From Cellulophaga sp. L1A9 (GTDB taxonomy: Bacteria > Bacteroidota > Bacteroidia > Flavobacteriales > Flavobacteriaceae), in assembly GCF_009797025.1 (NCBI RefSeq), contig NZ_CP047027.1, forward strand, positions 5,008,469 to 5,072,468: 64,000 nt of DNA, read 5' to 3'. Of this stretch, positions 1-9,027 are shown piece by piece. The position numbers and the translations under genes were made by a program. How positions within the stretch are numbered: the stretch's first letter is position 1; each line of letters starts with the position of its first letter. Below the pieces are notes generated by a model. That model searched no databases, was not told the DNA's origin, and saw only the letters and a list, made by a program, of their open reading frames with translations.

Positions 1-112
1 CTGTATCAAAATAAAATACAAGAGCAATTATCAGTACAATAGCCATCAAACTACAGCAAAATGTAACTTGAAGCTTTAATTTTTTAAATAGGTATGAGGT
101 TACATCATTCAT
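1..112 (-). CDS. N-terminal fragment of a probable membrane protein, cut by the window edge
   Basis: An open frame starts at an ATG at 112 on the minus strand and runs off the left edge without a stop, giving about 37 residues. After a short charged start with three lysines comes a strongly hydrophobic stretch of roughly 20 residues (about 17-36), which looks like a membrane anchor. The family cannot be recognised from this fragment. The gene lies downstream of, and in the same direction as, the collagen-like lipoprotein gene. The short length makes a chance frame possible. Confidence 0.4.
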   Translation of the reverse strand, partial: MNDVTSYLFKKLKLQVTFCCSLMAIVLIIALVFYFDT

Positions 113-261
113 ACGCAAAGGATTGTTTCTAATTATTGTTTTATATTTTGTTAGGGAGGAATACTACAATTTTAGGTACTTTTCGTTCTAAGCACTTTCA
201 CTATATGTGCAATTATTAGCAGTATTTGTGAATGGGTAAAAAATGGTATTTAAATAAATAG

Positions 262-292
262 TATTCTGGAAAAATATATGCCTTCCAGAATA
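262..292 (-). terminator. Possible terminator after the collagen-like lipoprotein gene
   Basis: A ten-base inverted repeat (TATTCTGGAA at 262-271 and its complement at 283-292) lies 45 bases past the stop codon of the gene ending at 337. The following minus-strand sequence is T-rich but has no long unbroken T run, so this is a weak intrinsic terminator candidate. Confidence 0.4.
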
Positions 293-336
293 TTATTTTA
301 GTTCTAAAGTAATGTTGTAATTACCAGATAAGACTA

Positions 337-954
337 CTAATCTAATAACCCGAGATGATCCATTAACGCTTTATATGACATTCCAGAAAGCTGAGATCTA
401 CTGTTTTTTCCTGATATAGAAGAGGGTGGTACTATGAAAATTTTGAACTTAGTAAACGTAGTAGTTGTCGTACGAAGATTACCATCAAGATCGTAAACAC
501 TTACCATATAATTAGAATCAAATGAAGTTGAAGCGCCTTCGATAACCACATTTGTTTCAAAATCTCCGTTATGACTTAATCCCGGAACAGGAATCCACTG
601 TGTAACTTCAAGAAGTCCACCGCTTTCACTCGTCTGAAAAAATATTCTAGCATAATAACCTAAGAACAAATTGTTATCTAAATCATTTCCGGTAATGCCT
701 GGCATAAGAAATGATGTTGTTCCTGTGAAGGTTCTTGCCTCAAATTCAAGTAACTGAACATTGGCATTCCCATCCACTCCATCCACTCCATCCGAACCAT
801 CTATACCATCGGTTCCATTTAACCCGTCTATACCATCCGTTCCAGAAGTACCTTGTGGACCCGTGAGACCTGTATCTCCATCTTTGGAGCAAGAGCTTGC
901 TATTAGTGCGAAAAATAAGAAGCCATAAGTAAAAAATTTCATTGTAGTTTTCAT
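337..954 (-). CDS. Collagen-like repeat lipoprotein
   Basis: The 205-residue protein has a lipoprotein signal peptide with the lipobox cysteine at residue 22, so it should be exported and lipid-anchored. Directly after it come about 13 Gly-X-Y triplets (Gly26 to Gly62), rich in Asp in the third position, as in bacterial collagen-like proteins. The rest (about 65-205) is a mostly beta-looking domain with no family I recognise. Collagen-like triplets often form rod-like stalks; a surface stalk role is inference. The encoding DNA has imperfect nine-base tandem repeats at about 770-860, so copy number may vary between strains. The gene stands between a membrane protein fragment and a large sensor gene, all on the same strand. 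Confidence 0.75.
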   Translation of the reverse strand: MKTTMKFFTYGFLFFALIASSCSKDGDTGLTGPQGTSGTDGIDGLNGTDGIDGSDGVDGVDGNANVQLLEFEARTFTGTTSFLMPGITGNDLDNNLFLGYYARIFFQTSESGGLLEVTQWIPVPGLSHNGDFETNVVIEGASTSFDSNYMVSVYDLDGNLRTTTTTFTKFKIFIVPPSSISGKNSRSQLSGMSYKALMDHLGLLD

Positions 955-1119
955 AATTATATTGTTTTATAATGATTATGATACAATGATATTACGTTTA
1001 CCTAAAAACGATTTTCACCATTTTCTCCATTCCTAGAAGTAATTATGAATTGAAAATAAAAAACGTTCACTATTCTTGCAAAGAATTGCTTTACATTTAA
1101 TCAAATAACTAAATAACAG

Positions 1120-4100
1120 TTACTTACAAAAATCACTAGGTGCAAATCCAAATTCCTCCTTAAAAGCCCTGCTAAACCAAGAAGGATCGTTAAAACCAGT
1201 ATCATATGCAATCTCTGAAATAGTTTTATCTGTAGTTTTAATTAGTTCTTTGGCTCTTTGCAAACGAACGGAACGGATAAATACCGCTGTAGATTTATCG
1301 GTAATAGCTTTTAATTTTCTGTAAATCTGTGACTCGCTTAAATGTAATTTATGGGCAAGTTCTGCCGAACCGAAAGCAGAGTTACTAATATCGTCCTGTA
1401 TAAATTGTATGACCTTCTGAAGAAATTTTGTTTCTGGGCTTTCACGACGTCCTAAAACATTGATAAGTCCGTCTTTTTGAATTTTATCAATTAATTTCTT
1501 GCGTACTAAAACCAATTGATCTAATCGGATGAATAATTCTTTCTCGCTAAAGGGTTTCGCCAAATAGGCATCTGCGCCATACGAAAGACCCGCTAATCGA
1601 TCCTCGGTAGTTACTTTAGCTGTTAGCAGTATAATGGGGATATGATCTGTACGCTCGTCAGCTTTTAATGTAGTACAAACTTCATAACCATCTTTGCTAG
1701 GCATCATCACATCTGATATTATAATGTCTGGAATATTCTCAAAAGCCATTTTAATACCCTCAACACCATCCAATGCATGTATCGTTTGATATTTTTCAAC
1801 AAGACAAGTTTTTAGGTAATGGGCTACATCCACATTATCTTCAATAATGAGCACAAGAGGTAATTTAGAAGGGGCAGCTTTATATGTAAGTTCTTTTTTA
1901 ACTTCAGGAGGTGTTGTTTTTAAAGTAAGGTTTGAAGATAGTACCGTTTCTTCTGTTTTTACTGCGTTATTGGTCACAGGAATATGTACGATAAATGTGC
2001 TTCCTTTTCCTAAACTACTTTCTACTCGGATAGTACCTTTCATGAGTATAATAAATTCTTTACACAAAGAAAGTCCTATTCCTGTTCCTTTTTGTTGACC
2101 AACAGAAGAACCTCCTACTTGGTAGAATCGATCAAACAAATGAACGATATCGGCTTCTGCCAAACCAAGTCCATTATCTTGTATTTTCAGAACTAGATAG
2201 GCAGTCTCTTTTTGAATTATTCTGTTAAGATGAACAATAACTTTACCCGTAGTATTTGTAAACTTTATAGCATTTGAAAGAAGATTGGAAACAATTGAAG
2301 CTACTTTATTCACATCAATATCCATTTCTAGGGCATCAATCTCAGCATACACTATTAAACTTATTTCTTTTGAGGCTGCAAGTGAATGAAAGCTTTCACA
2401 GAGGTATTTAATAAACGGAATACTATCAATCTGTACTAAATTAAGCTCCATTGCACCATTTTCTAGTTTTGCCAAGTCTAACATTTCATTCACCATTTTT
2501 AATAAACTTTCTCCATTTCTTTCTATCATTGACAATGAATATTCATCAGAGACTGAAATCTTATTTTTGGTATTCTTTTTTAAATTTTGGGTCATTCCTA
2601 AAATTACGGTAAGTGGTGTTCTAAATTCATGCGTAATACTCGTATACAGACTACTTTTTAAACTGCTAACTTCTTTTAATCTAATACTTTCTGCTACAGC
2701 TAATTTTCTTGAAAGCTTAAAACGATAAAAATAATAACCCAATGTTGCCGCTGTGATTATGTATACCATATAGGACCACCATGTTGCCCACCAAGGAGGT
2801 AAAATAGTTAAGTTCATTTTTAGTGGCTCCTGGTCCCATTCTTCCCCCCGAGAAAAACCAGTTATTTCTATAGTATAACTACCCGTTGGAAGATTTAAAA
2901 ACTGAATTTCGGGTTCTTTTAAAAAGATCCATTCCGTATCCGTTGGTAATAATTTATATCCATATTCCACATTTTTATTAAGCCGGTAATCAATAGACGA
3001 GAATCGAAGAAAAAAAGGAAATTGGTTGTGTTTGAATTCTAGGTTTTTGGTTTTCTGCAATGATTGCTTTAAAATTGATTTATCATCTTTACTCACCTTC
3101 ACCTTACTCCCTTTTACCTGTAACTCCGAGAAATACAAGTATTGAGGGGTATCAATTTGTTCTAGGTCATCAGGATGAAAATAAGTTACTCCTCCAATTC
3201 CTCCTAGGTAAATTAAGCCCTCCGAATCAGCGAATCTTGCATGTATATCAAATTCTTTACTCTGAATTCCATCTTCTATTCCAAACTGTTTAAAATTATT
3301 TTTTTCAGGATCATAGCGCACCAACCCATCATTAGTTCCCATCCATAGTCTTCCATAACCATCGTCTTGAATGCTGTATACAACGCCATTACTAAATTGT
3401 TTTTGTTGCGTCCATGATTTGAACTTTCGATTTCCCAAGTATTGACTAAATCCATTTCTTGTACCCAACCAAATACGCTCCTTTTTATCAATTAGAATGT
3501 CGTAGACTGAATTGTGTACCAAAGAATTTTCGTCATTCTCTATTTTAGAAAAATTATTAAATACTGGTTTTTCGTAGGCTGGGCTGCTAAAACTAAGCTC
3601 AGATAACCCAGATTGCGTGCCAATCCAAACCGTATTCTTTTTATCTACTTGAATACAATCCGCAAAGTCATTATTTAGAGAATTTTTAGTTGAAGGAGTA
3701 TTTTTATATCTGATGATTTTATACTCGTTTTCATTATTAAATTCCAAACGAAAAACACCATGTCCATAGGTTGCTCCCCAAAGATTATTATTCTTGTCAA
3801 GAGCTATATCTTTTAGAAAATCTCCATTGATGGAATTATCATCTAAAGGATCATGATGAAAAACTGAAAATTTTGGATTGTCTGGATCAAAATTTTTAAG
3901 GTTAATCATATTTAGTCCTCGTGTGGTTGCCAACCATAACCGCTGATGAATACTATCTTTTACAATAGCCCTGACAACGGTACCGGAAAACCCATTGGGT
4001 TTATTTTGAGTATACTTAAAGTAATATGTTTTTCCTTTTCTTATTAAATTTAAACCACCATCAGAGGTACCTATCCATAAATCTTCCTGATCCTTAAATA

Positions 4101-5304
4101 TGGAAAAAATAACATTGTCATTTAGTAAATGGTCTCCTTTAAGGTTTTTTGAAATATTTTTAAAATAAGGTTCTCCTAAATCAATTAGATTTGGATAATT
4201 GGCTGTACCCACTAACATTTGATTTTCTGATATTTTCAATAAGGTTTGAACAGTCCCATTACTGAGACCATTTTTTTTATCTTCAGAATATAAAATTCTT
4301 TTGAGAATTTTATGATGCACCCAATCAAAAAGATAAATTCCATTACCGCTCCCTATCCACACACTACTTTCGTCATTTTTTAAAAAAGACAAAACATGTT
4401 TCGTAGGTAATTCATCAGCTTTGTTAAGTGCTATTAATTTGAGCTTTTTATTTTCAATATCATAACTATAAAAACCAAAGTCGCCACCAACTAATACCTG
4501 ATTTTTAGTTTTATAAAATGCTTGAACATTTCCTTGAATTTCAAAAATAGGTATAGGATCAGCTATTTTTGCTTCCGTTGGATCTAGACAATAAACGTTT
4601 CCATTATTTTCTCCTACCCATAACATATTTGTAGTATCAATAAAGATACCTGACACCGATTTCCCTTCTAAGTATCGCTCTTGCAAAAAATCCTTGTTAT
4701 GAGTTGAACTTAATTTGTAAAGTCCCGTTAATCGTGAAGCTATCCAAATAGCATTTTCTTTGTCCTCTGCAATACCGGAAATGATCTCATTTTCTTCAGA
4801 AGATTCCTTTAATTTAATGCGATGAAAAACTTCTAAAACAGGGTCATAATAATTTAATCCATTACCAATTGTTCCTACCCAAATTTTGCCTGATACATCT
4901 TCAAGTAGTTTATTAATAAGGTTGCCAGAAAGCGTTAATGAATCTTGTTCGCTGTATTTGTAATGTTCAAATTTATTTCCATCAAATTTGTTTAACCCAT
5001 CTTGAGTGGCTATCCAAATAAAACCTGAGTTGTCTAACAGAAGATCATTCGATGAAACTTGTGAAAGACCATCTTCTAAAGTGTAATATTTAATGATAGG
5101 ATCTCTTTCTTGTGAAAAAATAGTATTAAAAGGAATCACAAACAATAGCAAGTTCACTATTTGAGACAAAAACTTTTTAGGTGATTTTATTAAGGAAAAA
5201 TTTGTGTTTAGAGAGTTTAAATAAACTATTAAATTTAAAATAAAAACAAGAAAGAACTTTAAATGGGTAAAATCTTTATATCGTGTTTTTTTGGTTGAAA
5301 ACAT
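1120..5304 (-). CDS. Hybrid two-component system sensor/regulator (one-protein HTCS)
   Basis: At 1394 residues this has the full architecture of Bacteroidota hybrid two-component systems. It has an export or anchor segment near residues 45-65, a periplasmic beta-propeller region with many Reg_prop repeats (about 75-750), and a Y_Y_Y domain (about 755-825). A membrane segment follows (about 835-857), then a HisKA domain with phospho-acceptor His892, and an HATPase with N, G1 and G2 boxes. A receiver domain with phospho-acceptor Asp1198 and a C-terminal AraC-type DNA-binding domain (about 1290-1394) complete it. Such proteins usually sense oligosaccharides and switch on a neighbouring polysaccharide utilization locus. 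No SusC/SusD pair or glycoside hydrolase is in this window, so its target is unknown. The start codon is uncertain because the residues before the hydrophobic segment are unusually long. Confidence 0.9.
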   Translation of the reverse strand: MFSTKKTRYKDFTHLKFFLVFILNLIVYLNSLNTNFSLIKSPKKFLSQIVNLLLFVIPFNTIFSQERDPIIKYYTLEDGLSQVSSNDLLLDNSGFIWIATQDGLNKFDGNKFEHYKYSEQDSLTLSGNLINKLLEDVSGKIWVGTIGNGLNYYDPVLEVFHRIKLKESSEENEIISGIAEDKENAIWIASRLTGLYKLSSTHNKDFLQERYLEGKSVSGIFIDTTNMLWVGENNGNVYCLDPTEAKIADPIPIFEIQGNVQAFYKTKNQVLVGGDFGFYSYDIENKKLKLIALNKADELPTKHVLSFLKNDESSVWIGSGNGIYLFDWVHHKILKRILYSEDKKNGLSNGTVQTLLKISENQMLVGTANYPNLIDLGEPYFKNISKNLKGDHLLNDNVIFSIFKDQEDLWIGTSDGGLNLIRKGKTYYFKYTQNKPNGFSGTVVRAIVKDSIHQRLWLATTRGLNMINLKNFDPDNPKFSVFHHDPLDDNSINGDFLKDIALDKNNNLWGATYGHGVFRLEFNNENEYKIIRYKNTPSTKNSLNNDFADCIQVDKKNTVWIGTQSGLSELSFSSPAYEKPVFNNFSKIENDENSLVHNSVYDILIDKKERIWLGTRNGFSQYLGNRKFKSWTQQKQFSNGVVYSIQDDGYGRLWMGTNDGLVRYDPEKNNFKQFGIEDGIQSKEFDIHARFADSEGLIYLGGIGGVTYFHPDDLEQIDTPQYLYFSELQVKGSKVKVSKDDKSILKQSLQKTKNLEFKHNQFPFFLRFSSIDYRLNKNVEYGYKLLPTDTEWIFLKEPEIQFLNLPTGSYTIEITGFSRGEEWDQEPLKMNLTILPPWWATWWSYMVYIITAATLGYYFYRFKLSRKLAVAESIRLKEVSSLKSSLYTSITHEFRTPLTVILGMTQNLKKNTKNKISVSDEYSLSMIERNGESLLKMVNEMLDLAKLENGAMELNLVQIDSIPFIKYLCESFHSLAASKEISLIVYAEIDALEMDIDVNKVASIVSNLLSNAIKFTNTTGKVIVHLNRIIQKETAYLVLKIQDNGLGLAEADIVHLFDRFYQVGGSSVGQQKGTGIGLSLCKEFIILMKGTIRVESSLGKGSTFIVHIPVTNNAVKTEETVLSSNLTLKTTPPEVKKELTYKAAPSKLPLVLIIEDNVDVAHYLKTCLVEKYQTIHALDGVEGIKMAFENIPDIIISDVMMPSKDGYEVCTTLKADERTDHIPIILLTAKVTTEDRLAGLSYGADAYLAKPFSEKELFIRLDQLVLVRKKLIDKIQKDGLINVLGRRESPETKFLQKVIQFIQDDISNSAFGSAELAHKLHLSESQIYRKLKAITDKSTAVFIRSVRLQRAKELIKTTDKTISEIAYDTGFNDPSWFSRAFKEEFGFAPSDFCK

Positions 5305-5687
5305 CTTTAAAAGATACTATAATTCATTTTAGACTTGTCCTCATTTTGTGTAGAATGCACAAAATCAAGTATCAAACGTCAAATAAATAATACTTAACCA
5401 AAATTCACTTTGGTTTGAAAACTAATTAAAAATAAAAAACCTGCATGTTGCAATTGATTTTTACACCAACCACAACATGCAGGTTAACAAACAAACTATA
5501 CTTTTCTATTATAAATCCAATGCTTTGAACGGATATTCGCTTGGTTCTTTTGGGACAACCAACCAATGCACAGCTTTAAAAAAATTACATACAATAATCC
5601 ATTAAACCGCCCTAAACTCTAGTTTTTAAATAATTTATAAAATAGTACTTTCCCATAATGTTTTATGCCATTACAATTAAAATACGC
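5305..5687. other. Intergenic region without a supported gene
   Basis: This 383-base gap lies between the aspartate decarboxylase gene and the hybrid sensor gene. It contains a strong inverted repeat described separately as a terminator. A roughly 30-codon minus-strand frame ending at 5509 lacks a normal start codon and was not called. No convincing TAnnTTTG promoter was found for the downstream sensor gene. Confidence 0.6.
5430..5485 (-). terminator. Terminator of the porin-aspT-aspD operon
   Basis: A perfect 13-base inverted repeat (5438-5450 and 5473-5485) with a 22-base loop is followed on the minus strand by a T-rich tract. It lies about 200 bases beyond the aspD stop codon and before the next minus-strand gene. 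It probably separates the aspartate operon from the sensor gene. The loop is longer than usual for an intrinsic terminator. Confidence 0.6.
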
Positions 5688-7283
5688 CTATTTTCCTTGA
5701 TAAGCGTAATAATATTCATCAAGGATATCATTTATGAGGATGCTAATTTTCTCAAAGTCTTCAGCATAAGAATTGGCAAGTGAGAATCTTATAGTCCAAT
5801 CAGGCCCATCAAAACCACCTCCTGGCATGGCTACAATAGATTCTTCTTCAGCCAAACGTATTACTGGATCTAAAGCATTGTAATTTTCACCAACCCATGT
5901 ACTAAATTCTTCACTGTATTTATCTTTTGCTAAATTTAAGAAATCAACTAAAGAGTAATAATATGCAGCGTTTTTATTATCAGCAGAAATTAATGGGGTG
6001 CCAGGTAAATCTTTATATAACTTGTCATATCTATTTCTAACCAATTTTTTTACAGCTGTTTTATACTTGCCTTCTGTATCTATCAAAGTCGCTAAAGAAA
6101 ATAGCGTCATTTGAATTTGTTGAGGCGTAGATAAACCAGCTGTGTGATTTAAAGCAACACTACGACTGTCTGCAATAAAACGATCTATCATTTTTATACC
6201 ATCAGGATTTAAAGAAATTGTTTCATAACGCGCTCGCAATTCTATTTTATCTTCCTCTGGTAGCTTGGCAAGCATTTTATCAAAAATATTATTTTCATTA
6301 AGCGCTATTACTCCAAGTCTCCAACCTGTAGCACCAAAATATTTTGAAAAGGAATACACCAAAATCGTGTTCTCTGGTGCTTTGATTGCTAATGATGTAA
6401 AGTTCTCTGTAAAAGAGCCGTAAACATCATCTGTTAGCAAGATTAAGTCTTTTCTATCTTTTGCAATTTTTGCAATTTTATCCAAGGTTTCATCACTCAA
6501 TTTAACTGAAGGAGGATTACTCGGGTTAACTAAAAAGAATGCCTTTATATTGGGATCTTTTAGTTTATCGATTTCAGCGTCTGGAATCTGCCAATTATTG
6601 TTCTCGTCAGCATTGATAAGAACCAGATTTAATTTATAATCATTTAATACGGGCATTTCGAAATACGGCGTAAATATTGGTGTACCAATTGCAATGGTAT
6701 CTCCAGCTTTTAAGAACTTGTTTTCTTTCAATGAATTGAAAATGTATACCATGGCAGCTGTGCCTCCTTCTGTTGCAAAAATATCGTATTTTGATTCTGG
6801 AGTTGTATTTCCAGCACTCATTTCCTTCATTAAATAAGCATGAGTGATCGTTTCAGCATTCTTTAACATTCTTCCTGGTTCAGGATAATTGTTTCCTATA
6901 ATACCATTGACCCATTCAAACATTAAATCGTCTGAATCCTCACTATAATTTTCTACTGCAAACTGAAATAAATCGTTCAGATAACGCAACCCTATTACAT
7001 TCTTGTTTAAGGCTAAATAGGCTTGAAACCTTTTGGTAATACCGTCTTTATCTGTAATACCTCCAAAACCATCTAAATTCTGAAATTGTCTTTTACTTTC
7101 TTCTAAGCCAAAGAGACCTAGTTGAAAAAAGGCATCTCTAGGTTTTGTAGCGATCCAGTTAGGGTTACCTCTACCTGCATTAATCATTGAATGCTGGTGA
7201 TTTGATTTTGCTAATTTTATTAATGTATCTTTTACTTCAAAAGGACTCAACGTGTTTAATTCTACTTCTTCTTGTTTTTTCAT
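5688..7283 (-). CDS. aspD: Aspartate 4-decarboxylase (bifunctional aspartate aminotransferase/beta-decarboxylase)
   Basis: This 531-residue pyridoxal-phosphate enzyme matches the length and motifs of L-aspartate beta-decarboxylase, which turns L-aspartate into L-alanine and CO2 in the cytoplasm. The likely cofactor lysine is Lys314 in the motif SFSKYFGATGWR. An NPSNPP motif and the Asp of the DDVY motif upstream of it fit the fold-type I aminotransferase core. The start at 7283 lies 19 bases after the aspT stop codon, so the two are surely co-transcribed. With the adjacent aspartate:alanine exchanger it should form a cycle in which decarboxylation uses up a cytoplasmic proton. That pairing is known from Tetragenococcus; here it is inferred from gene order. 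Confidence 0.9.
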   Translation of the reverse strand: MKKQEEVELNTLSPFEVKDTLIKLAKSNHQHSMINAGRGNPNWIATKPRDAFFQLGLFGLEESKRQFQNLDGFGGITDKDGITKRFQAYLALNKNVIGLRYLNDLFQFAVENYSEDSDDLMFEWVNGIIGNNYPEPGRMLKNAETITHAYLMKEMSAGNTTPESKYDIFATEGGTAAMVYIFNSLKENKFLKAGDTIAIGTPIFTPYFEMPVLNDYKLNLVLINADENNNWQIPDAEIDKLKDPNIKAFFLVNPSNPPSVKLSDETLDKIAKIAKDRKDLILLTDDVYGSFTENFTSLAIKAPENTILVYSFSKYFGATGWRLGVIALNENNIFDKMLAKLPEEDKIELRARYETISLNPDGIKMIDRFIADSRSVALNHTAGLSTPQQIQMTLFSLATLIDTEGKYKTAVKKLVRNRYDKLYKDLPGTPLISADNKNAAYYYSLVDFLNLAKDKYSEEFSTWVGENYNALDPVIRLAEEESIVAMPGGGFDGPDWTIRFSLANSYAEDFEKISILINDILDEYYYAYQGK

Positions 7284-7302
7284 ATTCTTATTTTTGAATG
7301 TT

Positions 7303-9000
7303 CTACGGAATTAACGCTATAATAACTGGACCCCATAATGTTAAAAATATATTTGCAACAGCATAGGTCATGGTAAATGTGGGCACAGGTGTTGCATTTT
7401 TGGTTTTGTCCAATAGAGCAGAAAATCCTGGATTAGAACTTCTACTACCCGTAAGTACTCCCAATGCTTCGACAGGGTTTTTGATTTTAAGTACATAATA
7501 ATTAATTACGAATTGCACGATCATAGGTAGCATAGTTACCAAAATCCCTAAAAGAAACAAGGTTACGCCACTTTTCAAGATGGCTTGAAATGCAGGTGCT
7601 CCTGCATTTAAACCTACAATACCCACAAATACGGCCAAACCAATTGTTTGAATAAAATTGGCCGCTCCCACATTTATTCCACCTAGTTTTGGATATTTGG
7701 TTTTTAAAAACCCAATTAGCAAACCTGAAACCAAACAGCCCAGACCCGCACCCAATGCAAGTGATGTCCCATTTATTTCGAAACCAATTTGGCCAATTAA
7801 ATACCCCACTACCATTCCCAATCCAAGGACAACAAAATCTGTGGTTTTAATTGATGGTGGCTTGTATCCAATTTCTTTCTCAATTCTATCCAAGTCCTTT
7901 TTCTTACCAACCAATTCAATTTCATCCCCTTTATGGATTTCCGTTTTATCTAAAACTGGCAATTGGTGAGACATTCTAGTAATGGATTTAATATAAACTC
8001 CATGTCTTTTATCTATATCCAATTTCTTCAAGACCTGTTCTAGCGTTAAACCTGTTAGTTTTTTATTGGTTGCGATTACGTGTCTTACTTCTTCTGTTAA
8101 GTCAATATTTGGCCCAAATTCTGAGATTTCTTCTCCGATGTTGAATCCTACTTTTGAAAATGCGGTAATTAAACCCGTAACGAATAAAATGTCGTCTTCA
8201 TTAATTATTGTACTGGCACTAGGTTCCGTATTCTTTTTATTATTTATAATAAGTTCAACCGTTAAGTTAGAATTGAATTCTGTTTCAAATTCAAGAACAC
8301 TTTTGTTTAAAAATTTAGACGTTTTTAAAATTTTATATACCCGAGTATCAATTCTTTTAATAGGATCAAATTCACCTTCTTCCAATTCTTTACTACCACC
8401 TAACTTTATAGCTAATTTTTTTGCTTCAGCCCTAATATCCCATTTCATGACGATTGGAATAATGGAAACCATTAATATGGGCCCAATAGAACCAAAAATA
8501 TAAGTGATGGAGTAACCAACGGCAACATTCATTTTTAAATTTTTGGATACATCTACTGCTAACCCTAATTTATCTATGGCTTCTCCTGCCGTACCAATTA
8601 TTGCAGATTGTGTTAAACCTCCAGCAGCTAAACCGGCGGCCATGCCTTTATCTAAGCCAAACCAAATAGCCAGTCCTAGAACGGCAAGAAGTCCCATAGC
8701 GGTCATTAAGAATGCTGCTAATAAATATTTAAGGGATGATATTTTTAAGGAAGCGAAGAATTGCGGACCACCTAAATACCCTACCATAAAAATAAATAAA
8801 GCGAAAAAAAGACTTTTTACTTCATCGCTAATTTCAATTCCACCGACTTGGCCGAGAATTACTGCGGCAATTAACGTACCTCCAACACCACCAAGTGAGA
8901 ATTTTCCAATTTTGAATTTTCCTACAAAAAAGCCTATTGCAATCGCTAGAAATAGCGTGAAATAAGGGAAGTTTCTAAGTTGATCGTAAATAATATCCAT
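7303..9000 (-). CDS. aspT: Aspartate:alanine antiporter of the AAEx family
   Basis: The 565-residue inner-membrane protein has the AAEx layout: an N-terminal block of hydrophobic helices (to about 190), a large cytoplasmic insert with two TrkA-C (RCK_C) domains (about 205-375), and a second helix block to the end. Known AspT proteins swap external aspartate for internal alanine, which moves net charge. The gene sits between a porin gene (27-base gap) and the decarboxylase gene (19-base gap). That context supports aspartate/alanine exchange rather than another substrate of this broad transporter family. Antisense open frames over this gene are shadows of its codon use. Confidence 0.88.
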   Translation of the reverse strand: MDIIYDQLRNFPYFTLFLAIAIGFFVGKFKIGKFSLGGVGGTLIAAVILGQVGGIEISDEVKSLFFALFIFMVGYLGGPQFFASLKISSLKYLLAAFLMTAMGLLAVLGLAIWFGLDKGMAAGLAAGGLTQSAIIGTAGEAIDKLGLAVDVSKNLKMNVAVGYSITYIFGSIGPILMVSIIPIVMKWDIRAEAKKLAIKLGGSKELEEGEFDPIKRIDTRVYKILKTSKFLNKSVLEFETEFNSNLTVELIINNKKNTEPSASTIINEDDILFVTGLITAFSKVGFNIGEEISEFGPNIDLTEEVRHVIATNKKLTGLTLEQVLKKLDIDKRHGVYIKSITRMSHQLPVLDKTEIHKGDEIELVGKKKDLDRIEKEIGYKPPSIKTTDFVVLGLGMVVGYLIGQIGFEINGTSLALGAGLGCLVSGLLIGFLKTKYPKLGGINVGAANFIQTIGLAVFVGIVGLNAGAPAFQAILKSGVTLFLLGILVTMLPMIVQFVINYYVLKIKNPVEALGVLTGSRSSNPGFSALLDKTKNATPVPTFTMTYAVANIFLTLWGPVIIALIP

Positions 9001-9027
9001 AATTTTATATTGATTAGTTATTCTAGA

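Noticed and set aside
5509..5600. Minus-strand frame of about 30 codons that reads like the end of a protein (…WLVVPKEPSEYPF…)
   Set aside because: It has no ATG or GTG start, is preceded at once by a stop codon, and no neighbouring frame continues it. It could be a gene remnant but cannot be supported.
7658..8965. Long plus-strand open frames opposite aspT
   Set aside because: They are antisense to a clear transporter gene, are proline- and serine-rich as expected from reversed membrane-protein codons, and have no family resemblance.
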